DNA of 64,000 nt from Micromonospora sp. WMMD1082 (GTDB lineage: Bacteria > Actinomycetota > Actinomycetes > Mycobacteriales > Micromonosporaceae): positions 1,922,001 through 1,986,000 of the forward strand of contig NZ_JARUBM010000002.1 of the NCBI RefSeq assembly GCF_029626175.1, written 5' to 3'. The number at the start of each line of letters is the position of its first letter. The stretch's first letter is position 1. Made by a program: the position numbers and the translations under genes. Below are positions 33,996 to 42,335 of this stretch, one piece after another. The notes under the pieces were generated by a model. That model was given only the letters and a program-made list of their open reading frames with translations, was not told the origin of the DNA and did no database searches.

Positions 33996-35794
33996 TGGCG
34001 TCGACGCTGGAACTCACACCCCGCGCTTCGGCCCGGGGTGTGGGCTCGAACGCCGACACCACCGAACCCGTCTACGACTACACCGCCGCCGGCTCCGCCT
34101 ACCTGCGCGCCACCCGCCCGGACTACTACGGGTGGCTGGACCACGTCCGCGCCGCCGCCGGCTGCACCCGCCCCATCCGCCTCGCCGGCCACCTCCTCAC
34201 CGTCGAACCCTCCACCGGCCGGGTCCTCGATCAGCGGCACACCGACGCCATGCCCGACGCCGCCATCTACACCGCCTGCGGCAACCGCCGGGCAACCGTC
34301 TGCCCGTCCTGCGCGCACACCTACCAACGTGACGCCTACCAACTGCTCCGCGCCGGCCTCGTCGGCGGCAAAGGCGTCCCCGAGACGGTCGCCGCACATC
34401 CGGCGGTGTTCGCCACCTTCACCGCCCCATCGTTCGGCACCGTCCACGCCCGGATCGTGCGCGAGCACACCTGCGGCGATCGGCGACGCTGTGACTGCCG
34501 GCCTGAACCCTGCCACGCCCGCCGCGCCACCGACCAGGCCGCCGGACTCTGCCCCCACGGCCGCGCCGCTGTCTGTTGGGCTCGTCATGAGTCCGGTGAC
34601 ACCGTGCTCGGCCGGCCGCTGTGCCTGGACTGCTACGACCACGACCACCAGGTCGTGTGGAACCTGTTCTCCGGCGAGCTGTGGCACCGCACCAAGCAAG
34701 CCGCGGAACGCTGGCTGGCCAAGCTCGCCCGCCGCCGAGGTGTTCCCCGCGTGGAGGTCGTCACCGTCTCCGGCAACACCCGCAGAGTCCCACCCGTGCG
34801 GCTGTCGCCCGGCAAGGTCGCCGAACTGCAGGCGCGGGGAGCGGTGCACTTCCACGCTATCGCCCGCCTCGACGGTGTTGACCCCACCGACCCGACCGCC
34901 GTCGTCCCACCCCCGTCCGGCTTCGATGTCGCCGATCTGGTCGACGCGCTGCGGCACGCCGCCGCACAGATCACCTTTCACACCCCGCCGCATCCCGACC
35001 GGGCCGACGGTTGGCCGATCTCGTGGGGCGAGCAGGTCGACGTCCGACCGATCAGCACCAGCGGGCATGGTGAGGTCACCGATGGCATGGTGGCCGGATA
35101 CCTTGCCAAGTACGCCACCAAAAGCACCGAGGCCACCGGGCACACCTCCACCCGCCTGACCACCGACAGCATCGGGGACTACGCCGACCCCGACGGCGAC
35201 CACACCGCCCGCCTCATCGACGCCTGCTGGCGCATCGGCCGACCCACCAGCATCCCGGTCCTGCTGTCCGAGCGGCCCCGGGAACCTCGACCCCGGCCCG
35301 GCTTCATCGACGCCTGGGAGTGCCCCGACTGCGGCACCCACACCCGCTACGCCGCCTGCCCGGTCTGTGTCGCCCACCGTCAAGCCAGCCTTGACACCCA
35401 ACCGACGAACGCAGCCAGCAGCAACCCCTACGCCCGGCTACGCCGATGGGCACACATGCTCGGCTTCGGCGGCCACTTCCTCACCAAGGCCCGCCGCTAC
35501 TCCGTCACCTTCCAACTCCTGCGCGACACCCGCGTCAGCTACCGGCGACACGAGCACCACGACCAGGCCGACGAGCACCCCGGCGCGCTGCGCGCTGCCG
35601 ACCACCTCGACGACGACACACCCCTGATCGTCGGCACCCTCACCTTCGCCGGCGTCGGCTGGCACACCACCGGAGACGCCCTCCTCGCCGCCACCGCCGC
35701 CGCCCTCGCCCGCGAACGACGCACCACCGGCCGCGAAGAACTCGCCCACGAACTCAGCTCCATCCCTGCCGGCAGTGCGCCGGCCGCTGCCTGA
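33995..35794 (+). CDS. RepSA-like replication initiator
   Basis: The 599-residue protein begins MASTLELTPRASARGVGSNA at ATG 33995. It has a zinc-binding N-terminal part (CGNRRATVCPSCAHTYQRDA), the FATFTAPSFGTVHAR block, a second Cys cluster (CGDRRRCDCRPEPC), AVHFHAIARLDG (HUH-like His pair) and AGYLAKYATKSTEATG, whose Tyr residues resemble rolling-circle initiator active sites. These are the marks of the RepSA family in pSAM2-like elements. It should nick a nearby origin after excision. It overlaps the previous gene by 1 bp. Confidence 0.88.
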   Translation: MASTLELTPRASARGVGSNADTTEPVYDYTAAGSAYLRATRPDYYGWLDHVRAAAGCTRPIRLAGHLLTVEPSTGRVLDQRHTDAMPDAAIYTACGNRRATVCPSCAHTYQRDAYQLLRAGLVGGKGVPETVAAHPAVFATFTAPSFGTVHARIVREHTCGDRRRCDCRPEPCHARRATDQAAGLCPHGRAAVCWARHESGDTVLGRPLCLDCYDHDHQVVWNLFSGELWHRTKQAAERWLAKLARRRGVPRVEVVTVSGNTRRVPPVRLSPGKVAELQARGAVHFHAIARLDGVDPTDPTAVVPPPSGFDVADLVDALRHAAAQITFHTPPHPDRADGWPISWGEQVDVRPISTSGHGEVTDGMVAGYLAKYATKSTEATGHTSTRLTTDSIGDYADPDGDHTARLIDACWRIGRPTSIPVLLSERPREPRPRPGFIDAWECPDCGTHTRYAACPVCVAHRQASLDTQPTNAASSNPYARLRRWAHMLGFGGHFLTKARRYSVTFQLLRDTRVSYRRHEHHDQADEHPGALRAADHLDDDTPLIVGTLTFAGVGWHTTGDALLAATAAALARERRTTGREELAHELSSIPAGSAPAAA

Positions 35795-35816
35795 CCCCTC
35801 GATCCCGGGAGACAAC

Positions 35817-36005
35817 ATGCCCACCACACAGTCACACAAGCTCTGGACCGTCGACGACGTCTCGGCGTACCTCGGCGTTCCGGTCCAGACCCTCTACACC
35901 TGGCGTAAGCGCCGCATCGGTCCACCCGCCGGTCGGGTTGGTCGACATCTGCGCTACGACCCGGACGCCGTCCGGGCCTGGTTCGAGCAGCAAGCCGCAG
36001 CCTGA
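35817..36005 (+). CDS. xis: excisionase-like MerR-type HTH protein
   Basis: The 62-residue product MPTTQSHKLWTVDDVSAYLG... is a single winged HTH (VDDVSAYLGVPVQTLYTWRK, GRHLRYDPDAVRAWFEQ) like AlpA/Xis proteins that bend att DNA and direct excision. ATG 35817 was chosen; upstream in-frame codons belong to the spacer after rep. It lies 14 bp before the integrase start, the usual xis-int pair. Confidence 0.85.
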   Translation: MPTTQSHKLWTVDDVSAYLGVPVQTLYTWRKRRIGPPAGRVGRHLRYDPDAVRAWFEQQAAA

Positions 36006-36019
36006 GGGAAGGAGCATCG

Positions 36020-37234
36020 TTGGCCCACGTCGAAGACCGCTGGTTCAAGACCGTTGCTCGCCCCGGGGGGAAGTCGGAGCGGGTCAGAACACCGCTTCAT
36101 GGGAAGGGGCTTCGGTACCGGGTCCGGTACATCGCACCGGATGGTCGGGAGCGGTCGAAGTCGTTCCCCGACCGGGAGAAGCGAGCGGCTGAGGCGTTCC
36201 TCGTCTCCGTGGAGTCGGACAAGCTGCGCGGCACCTACATCGACCCGGCCGCCGGGAAGCTGACCTTCCGGCAGTACGCCGAGCAGTGGTTGGCCGCGCA
36301 GACCTTCGACGAGTCGACTCGTGAGGCAACGGAGCGGCGGCTACGTCGACATATCCTGCCCTACCTCGGCGGGCGGACTCTGGCCACGATCCTGCCGACT
36401 CACCTGCGGGAGTTGGACCGCTCGTTGCAACAGCTCGGCCTGGCGGTCACCTACCGGGTCGTCGCCTACAGCAACGTCGCCACCATCCTCAATGCGGCGG
36501 TCGATGACGGCCGTATCCCTCGGAATCCGTGCCATGCGAAGACGGTCCGGCCGCCGAAGGTGCCGCCCCGCAAGGTGGTCCCGTGGTCCCGGGAACAGGT
36601 GCTCGCCATCCGCTGCGGCCTGCCTGAGCGCTACCGCGTTGCTGTCGACCTGGGCGCGGGATGCGGCCTTCGTCAAGGTGAGGTGCTGGCCCTGGCCGTG
36701 GAGGACATCGACTTCCTCAAAGGCACCCTGCATGTCGTCCGACAGTTGAAGATCGTGGGTAGCCGGCTCGTCTACGCACTGCCCAAGGGACGCAAGACAC
36801 GGGACGTCCCACTGCCCGCGTCGGTGGGTGCGGCCCTCACCCGTCACCTGGAGGACTTCCCTCCCGTATCGGTGACGCTGCCCTGGGAGGTACCGGGAGG
36901 TTCGCCGGTCACGGTCAACCTGGTTGTCCACGGTCGGACCAACGTCGCCATGGATCGCCACACGCTCAACCGGGACTACTGGCACCCCGCCCTGACGGCT
37001 GCTGGCATCCAGCCTTCCCGGGCCACCGGCATGCACGCCTTGCGGCACTTCTACGCCTCGGTCCTGCTCGACGCCGGGGAGAGCGTCAAGGCGCTGTCGG
37101 AGTACCTCGGTCACGCCGATCCGGGTTTCACGCTGCGCACGTACACCCATCTCATGCCGACGAGTGAGAACCGTACCCGCCGCGCGGTCGACAAGGTCTT
37201 CGCGCCGCCCTCGGACGGCCTGGCGACGGCCTAG
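36020..37234 (+). CDS. int: tyrosine site-specific integrase
   Basis: The 404-residue recombinase has an N-terminal AP2-like/SAM-like DNA-binding part (residues 1-180) and a complete catalytic domain: R218 (GLRQGE), H339-x-x-R342 (HALRH), H365 (LGH) and Y375 (RTYTHL). It starts at TTG 36020-36022 with GGGAAGGAGCATCG directly upstream. The attR core begins 44 bp after its stop. Its target is the 3' end of yajQ, whereas most AICE integrases use tRNA genes. Confidence 0.95.
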   Translation: MAHVEDRWFKTVARPGGKSERVRTPLHGKGLRYRVRYIAPDGRERSKSFPDREKRAAEAFLVSVESDKLRGTYIDPAAGKLTFRQYAEQWLAAQTFDESTREATERRLRRHILPYLGGRTLATILPTHLRELDRSLQQLGLAVTYRVVAYSNVATILNAAVDDGRIPRNPCHAKTVRPPKVPPRKVVPWSREQVLAIRCGLPERYRVAVDLGAGCGLRQGEVLALAVEDIDFLKGTLHVVRQLKIVGSRLVYALPKGRKTRDVPLPASVGAALTRHLEDFPPVSVTLPWEVPGGSPVTVNLVVHGRTNVAMDRHTLNRDYWHPALTAAGIQPSRATGMHALRHFYASVLLDAGESVKALSEYLGHADPGFTLRTYTHLMPTSENRTRRAVDKVFAPPSDGLATA

Positions 37235-37278
37235 CGGCGATCATGGGCGTGTTTTGGCTGGTGGCAGGCGGTTTCTCA

Positions 37279-37294
37279 CCAGTTCACCAACTAC
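37279..37294 (+). repeat. attR core with the displaced yajQ 3' tail
   Basis: CCAGTTCACCAACTAC identical to attL, followed by CGC TGA (37295-37300). In the yajQ frame this reads QFTNYR-stop, so these bases are the original chromosomal end of yajQ. Confidence 0.9.
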
Positions 37295-37531
37295 CGCTGA
37301 GCTACGCCGGGAACGGATCCTGACAGGCGGCAACTGCCGCGTGCCGACTCGGAGATCCCGCGCGTCCGACCGGCCGTCCCGCCGGGACGGGACCTTCGCC
37401 CTGATACCGGGCTGGCACGGGCGGGCAGCATGGAGGGCGGCGATCTCCCGCGCGGAGGGACGGGCCCGGCCACGGCCGTGCCGCCACGGCGCCGCGCTGG
37501 CACGAGTTCCGAGCAACGGTTAGGACTGACT

Positions 37532-38164
37532 GTGAGACGACAACTGCTCATCGCAACCGTGACCTCCGCCCTGCTGCTCACTGGTTGCGCGACCGGGAGC
37601 GGCAGCCCGAGCGTCACCACCCCGAGCGTGCCCGCTTCCGAGTCGCTACCTGCCGAGTCGCTACCCGGCGAGTCGGTGCCCGCCGAGGCCATCCCGCTGC
37701 TGTCCGACTACGGCCTCGGTGGGAAGAGCGCGGTGGAGGTCATCGACCACCTCGACCGGCTGGGCGGCGATCAGCGGCCGGCAGACCTGACGGCATCGGT
37801 TCGCCCGCAGGAACTGGTGGTCTCGCGCGGCGACGAGAAGTTCAGCATCGGCCTTCCCCAGGACCGCTTCTACCTGTCGGTGGCACCGTATATGGACCGC
37901 ACGCACGACTGCTTCTACCACTCGCTGACCACCTGCAAGGGCGAGCTGACCGCCCAGGACGTGCAGGTGCGGATCGTGGACCAGAACGACAGGGTGCTCG
38001 TCGACGAGGTGCGCACCACGTTCGACAACGGGTTCGTGGGGTTCTGGCTGCCGCGCGGCGTAGCTGGCACCCTCCGGCTGAGCTACGACGGGAAGGTCGG
38101 CCAGACGGCGATCTCCACCGGCGACGACGCGCCGACGTGCCTGACCACGTTGCGGCTCACCTGA
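37532..38164 (+). CDS. CueP family copper-binding lipoprotein
   Basis: The 210-residue product starts at GTG 37532 with a lipoprotein signal (RRQLLIATVTSALLLTGC, lipobox LTGC at about residue 20). A Ser/Pro/Glu-rich linker follows, then the CueP domain with the motif CFYHSLTTCKGEL (C-x2-H...C). CueP proteins bind periplasmic copper and support copper/redox tolerance in Salmonella; here the protein should be anchored outside the membrane. It is the first chromosomal gene after attR, so before integration it was yajQ's neighbour. The open frame further upstream is not used. Confidence 0.88.
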   Translation: MRRQLLIATVTSALLLTGCATGSGSPSVTTPSVPASESLPAESLPGESVPAEAIPLLSDYGLGGKSAVEVIDHLDRLGGDQRPADLTASVRPQELVVSRGDEKFSIGLPQDRFYLSVAPYMDRTHDCFYHSLTTCKGELTAQDVQVRIVDQNDRVLVDEVRTTFDNGFVGFWLPRGVAGTLRLSYDGKVGQTAISTGDDAPTCLTTLRLT

Positions 38165-38218
38165 CCCGACCTGCGGCACCGCGACCGCCGCCGGGCGGCC
38201 GCCCGGCGCGGGTCGGGT

Positions 38219-38314
38219 TCAGCGGCCGAAGACCAGCAGCAACAGCACGGTCAGGATCGCGCTGACCAGGATCGAGCCGAGGCAACCCAGCCGGTTCGAG
38301 AAGAAGGCGAACAC
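38219..38314 (-). CDS. 31-residue single-helix membrane peptide
   Basis: GTG 38312-38314 opens a 31-codon frame (VFAFFSNRLGCLGSILVSAI...) ending LLLLVFGR. One hydrophobic helix follows a short FFSNRLGCLGS head. I recognise the head sequence as a common small actinobacterial membrane peptide (SNRLGCLGS-type); the function is unknown. The ribosome binding site is weak and the gene is isolated between cueP-like and MFS genes. Confidence 0.5.
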   Translation of the reverse strand: MFAFFSNRLGCLGSILVSAILTVLLLLVFGR

Positions 38315-38343
38315 GGCCTACCGCATACCCCGCGATGGGCACA

Positions 38344-39603
38344 TCAGACGGCGGCCGGGGCACCGAGGCGTACGGTGGCGGCCTCCGCGCGGGCGATGGG
38401 GCCGGCGGGCAGGGCGGCGACCCCGGCCCCGACGGCGACCGCAGCCCCGGCGAACAGGAAGGCCCAGGGCACGCCGCCGGCGTGGTCGACGATCAGGCCG
38501 GAGACGGCGCCGCCGACCGCGCTCGCCCCGACCGACATGGTCACCACCCAGGTGTACGCCTCGTTCAGCATGCCGGCCGGCGAGATCCGCCCGACCAGGG
38601 TGTTCTCCAGGGTCAGGGCCGGCGCGATCATGGCACCGCCGACCAGCAGGGCCACGCCCAGCGCGCCGGGCGTCGGCATCATGGCGAAGACGGCGAAGCT
38701 GCCCGCGACCCCGGCGAGCAGCCAGGCGAAGAGGCGGGTCATGTTGCGGGCCGGCCGGCGGATGCCGAACCAGAACCCGCCGAACGCGCTGCCGATCCCC
38801 CAGACGGCCAGCAGCACGCCGGCGAGGCTGTCCGGGTCGTCCGGGGTGTACCGGGTGGCGAACGCCGGGACGGTCACTCCGGCCGCTCCGAAGGCGATGC
38901 CGAGGCTGGCCACGCAGAGCAGCAGCGCCGGGAAGCCGGCGACCCGCAGCGGGCCGAGACCGCGGGCGTGGTGTTCGCGGGCGTGCGGTTGCCAGCCGCG
39001 CATGGTGCGGCCGAGCGCCACCGCCACAGTGCCGACCAGGGTCACCGCCGCCGCGCCGATCAGTGCCGCCCCGGCGTCGGCGACCAGGACGAACCCGGCC
39101 ACCAGCAGCGGGCCGAGCACGAAGACGACCTCGAAGAGGGTGGTCTCCGCGGCGAGTGCGGTGTTGCGAAGGTGGTACCGGCCGGAGTCGACGCTGGTCA
39201 GATCGTTCCAGGCGCCCCGGATGGCGGCGGTCATCGGCGGGTACGTCGCGCCGGCCACCGCCGAGGCGAGCAGGATCAGTCCGAAGGGGACGGCGCCGGA
39301 GCGGGCCGACCAGAGCAGCCCGACTAGGGCCAGCGGGTGGGCGATCGCGGTGCCGAGCAGCACCGGGGTCGGACCGATCCGGTCGGCGATGCGCCCCGCC
39401 ACCGGGCTCAGCGCGGCGCCGGAGAGGGCGTAGCAGCCACCGGCGACGGCGGCCAGCGAGTAGCGGCCGGTGACCTGTTCCACCACGAGCAGCAGTGCCA
39501 GCGGCGTCATGCCGATGCCGAGCCGCCCGATGATGCCGGTGATCAGCAGCGTCGGTGCGCCGGGAAGCCGCCAGACATCCAGATACCGGCGCAGCCCAGC
39601 CAC
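38344..39603 (-). CDS. MFS transporter
   Basis: The 419-residue protein has 12 predicted helices with the loop 2-3 motif ([15 protein letters not shown]) of the major facilitator superfamily. It starts at GTG 39601-39603 ([20 protein letters not shown]). Substrate unknown: sequence and size resemble actinobacterial drug-efflux-like MFS proteins. No regulator is adjacent. It is a single-gene unit between the small peptide gene and htpX. Confidence 0.85.
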   Translation of the reverse strand: MAGLRRYLDVWRLPGAPTLLITGIIGRLGIGMTPLALLLVVEQVTGRYSLAAVAGGCYALSGAALSPVAGRIADRIGPTPVLLGTAIAHPLALVGLLWSARSGAVPFGLILLASAVAGATYPPMTAAIRGAWNDLTSVDSGRYHLRNTALAAETTLFEVVFVLGPLLVAGFVLVADAGAALIGAAAVTLVGTVAVALGRTMRGWQPHAREHHARGLGPLRVAGFPALLLCVASLGIAFGAAGVTVPAFATRYTPDDPDSLAGVLLAVWGIGSAFGGFWFGIRRPARNMTRLFAWLLAGVAGSFAVFAMMPTPGALGVALLVGGAMIAPALTLENTLVGRISPAGMLNEAYTWVVTMSVGASAVGGAVSGLIVDHAGGVPWAFLFAGAAVAVGAGVAALPAGPIARAEAATVRLGAPAAV

Positions 39604-39708
39604 AGCGGACCTCCACGAGATGTAATGAGCGAGAGTCGTTTAGACCCTAACGCCCAGCACCTGGCGGGCAGTACGGTTAGCGCGCTCACACCTGGCCCGC
39701 ACGACGCG

Positions 39709-39740
39709 CCGCCCGCGCCGGACGGACCGGACGCGGGCGG
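39709..39740 (-). terminator. hairpin after htpX
   Basis: CCGCCCGCG (39709-39717) pairs with CGCGGGCGG (39732-39740) around a 14-nt loop, 26 bp beyond the htpX stop. No T-run. Confidence 0.45.
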
Positions 39741-39765
39741 CGGTGCGGGTTGGGTACGGGGTGGA

Positions 39766-40641
39766 TCAGCGCTGGTAGCGGACCGGGCCGAGCTGGCCCG
39801 CCATCTGCTCCAGCCGGGCGACGCGCTCCTCCATCCGCGGGTGGGTGGCGAAGAGCGCGGCCACCCCACCGCCCCGGAACGGGTTGGCGATCATCAGGTG
39901 GGCGGTGCTGGTGAGCTGGCCCTCGGCCGGCAACGGCCGGCGCTGGGCACCCATGTGGATCTTCCGCAGGGCGCTGGCCAGGGCCAGCGGGTCACGGGTC
40001 AGCGCGGCGCCGGAGGCGTCCGCCTGGAACTCCCGGCTCCGGCTGATCGCCAGCTGGATGACGGTCGCGGCGATCGGCCCCAGGATGATGGTGAGCAGCA
40101 GCACGAGCGGGTTCGGGCCGTCCTCGTCGCTGTTGCCGCCCAACGGGATGAACAGGGCGAGGTTCGCCAGCATGGTGATGATGCCGGCCAGACCGGCCGC
40201 CACGCTGGAGATGAGGATGTCCCGGTTGTAGACGTGCGACAGCTCGTGCCCGATGACTCCCCGTAGCTCCCGGTAGTCGAGGATCTCGACGATCCCCTGG
40301 GTGACGCAGACCGCCGCGTTCTGCGGGTTGCGTCCGGTGGCGAACGCGTTCGGCTGGGCCGTCGGGCTCACGTACAGCCGGGGCATCGGCTGCCGCGCCT
40401 CGGCCGCCAACTCCCGGACCATGTGGTACAGCTCCGGGAACTGCGCCTCGCTGACCGGCTGCGCCCGCATCGAGCGAAGTGCCAGCTTGTCGGAGTAGAA
40501 GTAGGTGACGCCGTTCATCACCAGCGAGACGAGGACGGCGATGACCAGGCCGCCACTGCCGCCGAACCAGTAGCCCACCGCCAGGATCAGCGAGGTGAGC
40601 AGGCCGAGCAGCGCGGCGGTCTTCAGACGGTTGTGGTGCAC
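39766..40641 (-). CDS. htpX: membrane zinc metalloprotease HtpX
   Basis: HtpX (M48 family) degrades misfolded membrane proteins. The 291-residue protein has two N-terminal helices ([40 protein letters not shown]), the zinc motif [14 protein letters not shown] (HExxH), two more helices, and the third-ligand region [14 protein letters not shown]. Start GTG 40639-40641 is preceded by AAGGAG at 5 nt. Full length for actinobacteria. Monocistronic as far as can be seen. Confidence 0.95.
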   Translation of the reverse strand: MHHNRLKTAALLGLLTSLILAVGYWFGGSGGLVIAVLVSLVMNGVTYFYSDKLALRSMRAQPVSEAQFPELYHMVRELAAEARQPMPRLYVSPTAQPNAFATGRNPQNAAVCVTQGIVEILDYRELRGVIGHELSHVYNRDILISSVAAGLAGIITMLANLALFIPLGGNSDEDGPNPLVLLLTIILGPIAATVIQLAISRSREFQADASGAALTRDPLALASALRKIHMGAQRRPLPAEGQLTSTAHLMIANPFRGGGVAALFATHPRMEERVARLEQMAGQLGPVRYQR

Positions 40642-40779
40642 GATCACTCCTTCGGTGCACGGATGCGTGGAATCCGCTGACCGGTACAACACACCGGTAC
40701 CCGCCAACCATCCGTCTCATGACTGAGAGTTACCTGAATGACAGTCAGGATCGGGAATCTCCGCCAGGAGTGACCGGGT

Positions 40780-42255
40780 TCAGCCTCCGGCCAGGTCGAG
40801 CACGACCTGCGGCGCGAAGCCGACGACCAGGGCGACCACCGTCGCCACCGCCAGCGCGGCGGCCACCGCGCGGGCCGGCCGCACGGCGGGGGCCGCGGCC
40901 TCACCGGCCGGGGCGTAGAGCAGCGCGGCGACCCGCAGGTAGTAGGCCAGGCCGATGACCGCGTTCACCGCCACCACCAGCGCCAGCCAGCCCGCGCCGC
41001 CGCCGAGCAGCGACCGGACCACCGTCACCTTGGCGAACAGTCCGGCGAGGCCGGGTGGCAGCCCGGCCAACCCGATCAGCGCGAACGCGAGGCCGGCACC
41101 GACCCACGGGTGCCGACGCGCCGCGCCGCGCAGGTCGTCCACGGTGCCGCCGTCCGCTCCCGCCGGGCGCAGGGCCACCACGCCGGCGAAGGCCGCCAGC
41201 TCCAGCAGCACGAAGAAGACGGCGTACGCGAGGGCGGCCGCGTACGCGGCGGTGCGGGCATCGCCGTCGGCGGCCAGGGCCAGCGCGCCGAGCGGGGCGA
41301 GGATGTAGCCGGCCTGGGCCACCGAGGACCAGGCCAACAGCCGCACGGTACGCCGCTGGCGCAGCGCCACCAGATTGCCCACGGTCATGGTGAGCGCGGC
41401 GACCAGGGCCAGCACCGGCCCGGTCACCTCGTGCGGCAGCGCATGCCGCACGACGGCCAGCAGGGCGATGACCCCACCGAGCTTCGACGCCGTCGACAGG
41501 TACGCGGCCACCGGCAGCGGCGCCCCGTCGTACGTGGCCGGCGCCCAGGCGTGGAACGGCACCGCCGCCACCTTGAACGCCAACCCCGCCACCACCAGCG
41601 TCACCGCGACCGTGGTCAGCGGCAGGTCGAGCAGCTCCGGCCGGCCGGACAGGAGGCTGCCCAGCCGTTCCAGGTGCAGCCCGCCGGTGACCGCGTAGAG
41701 CAGCGCGGCGCCGAGCAGGGTCAGCGTGGTGGCCACCACGCTGACCACGAAGAAGGTCACCGCCGCCTCGGCACCGGCCAGGTTGCCCCGGCGCAGCCCG
41801 ACCAGGACGTACAGCGGCAGCGTGAGCACCTCCACCGCCACGATCAGGGTAATCAGGTCGCCGGCGGCGCCGAGCACCACGCCGCCGGTCATCGAGCAGG
41901 CGAGCAGGAAGCAGAACTCCCCCACCGGAATGCGCCCGGCCCGCAGCATCGGCCCGGACAGCGCCAGCACCCCGAGAACCAGCAGCGCCACCAGCGCGCC
42001 GACCAGGGCCGCCCGACCACCGAAGACGTACGAGCAGTCGGCGCCGACGCAGAACGTACGCCGCTCGGGCCCCGAACCGACCGCCGACGCCCCGACGGCG
42101 GTGGCGACCGCGCCGGTGGCCGCCACGGCCACGGTCGCCGCCGGACGGGCCAGCAGCAGGTCCACCAGGAGCACCAGCACCGCCGTCCCGGCGGCCAGGT
42201 ACGCCGGCAGCAGCGCCACGTGGTCGACGCTCTGCACCAGGCTCGGCTCACTCAT
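40780..42255 (-). CDS. nuoN: NADH-quinone oxidoreductase subunit N
   Basis: NuoN is one of the three antiporter-like proton-pumping membrane subunits of complex I. The 491-residue product MSEPSLVQSVDHVALLPAYL... has about 14 helices, the pumping Glu in helix 5 (LIVAVEVLTLPLYVLVGL), a Lys in the next half (AGLAFKVAAVPFHAWAPATY) and YLSTASKLGGVIAL. It is the last gene of the minus-strand nuo cluster. Its ATG (42253-42255) overlaps the TGA of a 27-codon mini-ORF that runs back to the nuoM stop. Confidence 0.93.
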   Translation of the reverse strand: MSEPSLVQSVDHVALLPAYLAAGTAVLVLLVDLLLARPAATVAVAATGAVATAVGASAVGSGPERRTFCVGADCSYVFGGRAALVGALVALLVLGVLALSGPMLRAGRIPVGEFCFLLACSMTGGVVLGAAGDLITLIVAVEVLTLPLYVLVGLRRGNLAGAEAAVTFFVVSVVATTLTLLGAALLYAVTGGLHLERLGSLLSGRPELLDLPLTTVAVTLVVAGLAFKVAAVPFHAWAPATYDGAPLPVAAYLSTASKLGGVIALLAVVRHALPHEVTGPVLALVAALTMTVGNLVALRQRRTVRLLAWSSVAQAGYILAPLGALALAADGDARTAAYAAALAYAVFFVLLELAAFAGVVALRPAGADGGTVDDLRGAARRHPWVGAGLAFALIGLAGLPPGLAGLFAKVTVVRSLLGGGAGWLALVVAVNAVIGLAYYLRVAALLYAPAGEAAAPAVRPARAVAAALAVATVVALVVGFAPQVVLDLAGG

Positions 42256-42335
42256 CGCAGCCCCTCGCTACGCTCGGCGCCGCGACGAGGCACCACCGCA
42301 CCGAGCCCCATGATTCGCTCACCGCGTTCGCTCAT
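42252..42335 (-). CDS. 27-codon mini-ORF bridging nuoM and nuoN (MSERSER element)
   Basis: The frame starts at ATG 42333-42335, which overlaps the nuoM stop (TGA 42332-42334), and reads MSERGERIMGLGAVVPRRG... to a TGA at 42252-42254 that overlaps the nuoN ATG. A ribosome finishing nuoM could therefore re-initiate here and again at nuoN. The nucleotide block is a copy of the dispersed element at 15290-15373 (ATGAGCGA..GC.G.GAGCGAATC start, GTGGTGCCTC centre, GAGCGtAGCGAG end). Whether the peptide itself matters is unknown; its role may be only to keep the ribosome on the message. Confidence 0.55.
   Translation of the reverse strand: MSERGERIMGLGAVVPRRGAERSEGLR

Larger units (their letters stand above)
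25475..37294. mobile_element. integrated AICE (actinomycete integrative and conjugative element) in yajQ, about 11.8 kb
   Basis: The boundaries are a 16-bp direct repeat at 25475-25490 and 37279-37294, 11,804 bp apart. The left copy lies in the 3' end of yajQ, the right copy 44 bp after the integrase stop. Inside are a tyrosine integrase, excisionase-like HTH protein, RepSA-like initiator, FtsK/Tra-type ATPase, DUF2637 membrane protein, several small overlapping genes and a GntR/UTRA repressor with operators, the gene set of pSAM2-like AICEs that replicate and transfer double-stranded DNA. Cargo at the left end is a SLATT-like/zinc-ribbon gene, a small CCGR gene and a glycosyltransferase. Everything needed for excision and transfer looks intact. 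Confidence 0.92.

Noticed and set aside
26990..37252. A possible attL at 26991-27000 sharing GGCGATCATG with the sequence after int (37238-37247)
   Set aside because: Only about 10 bases are shared, and it lies in a hairpin; the 16-bp yajQ repeat is longer and restores a coding end.
37262..37312. A tRNA 5'-half remnant on the minus strand (CGTAGCTCAGCGGTAG) suggesting a tRNA attachment site
   Set aside because: The rest cannot fold as a tRNA, and the same bases are explained on the plus strand as the displaced yajQ end (core plus CGC TGA), matched by the copy at 25475.
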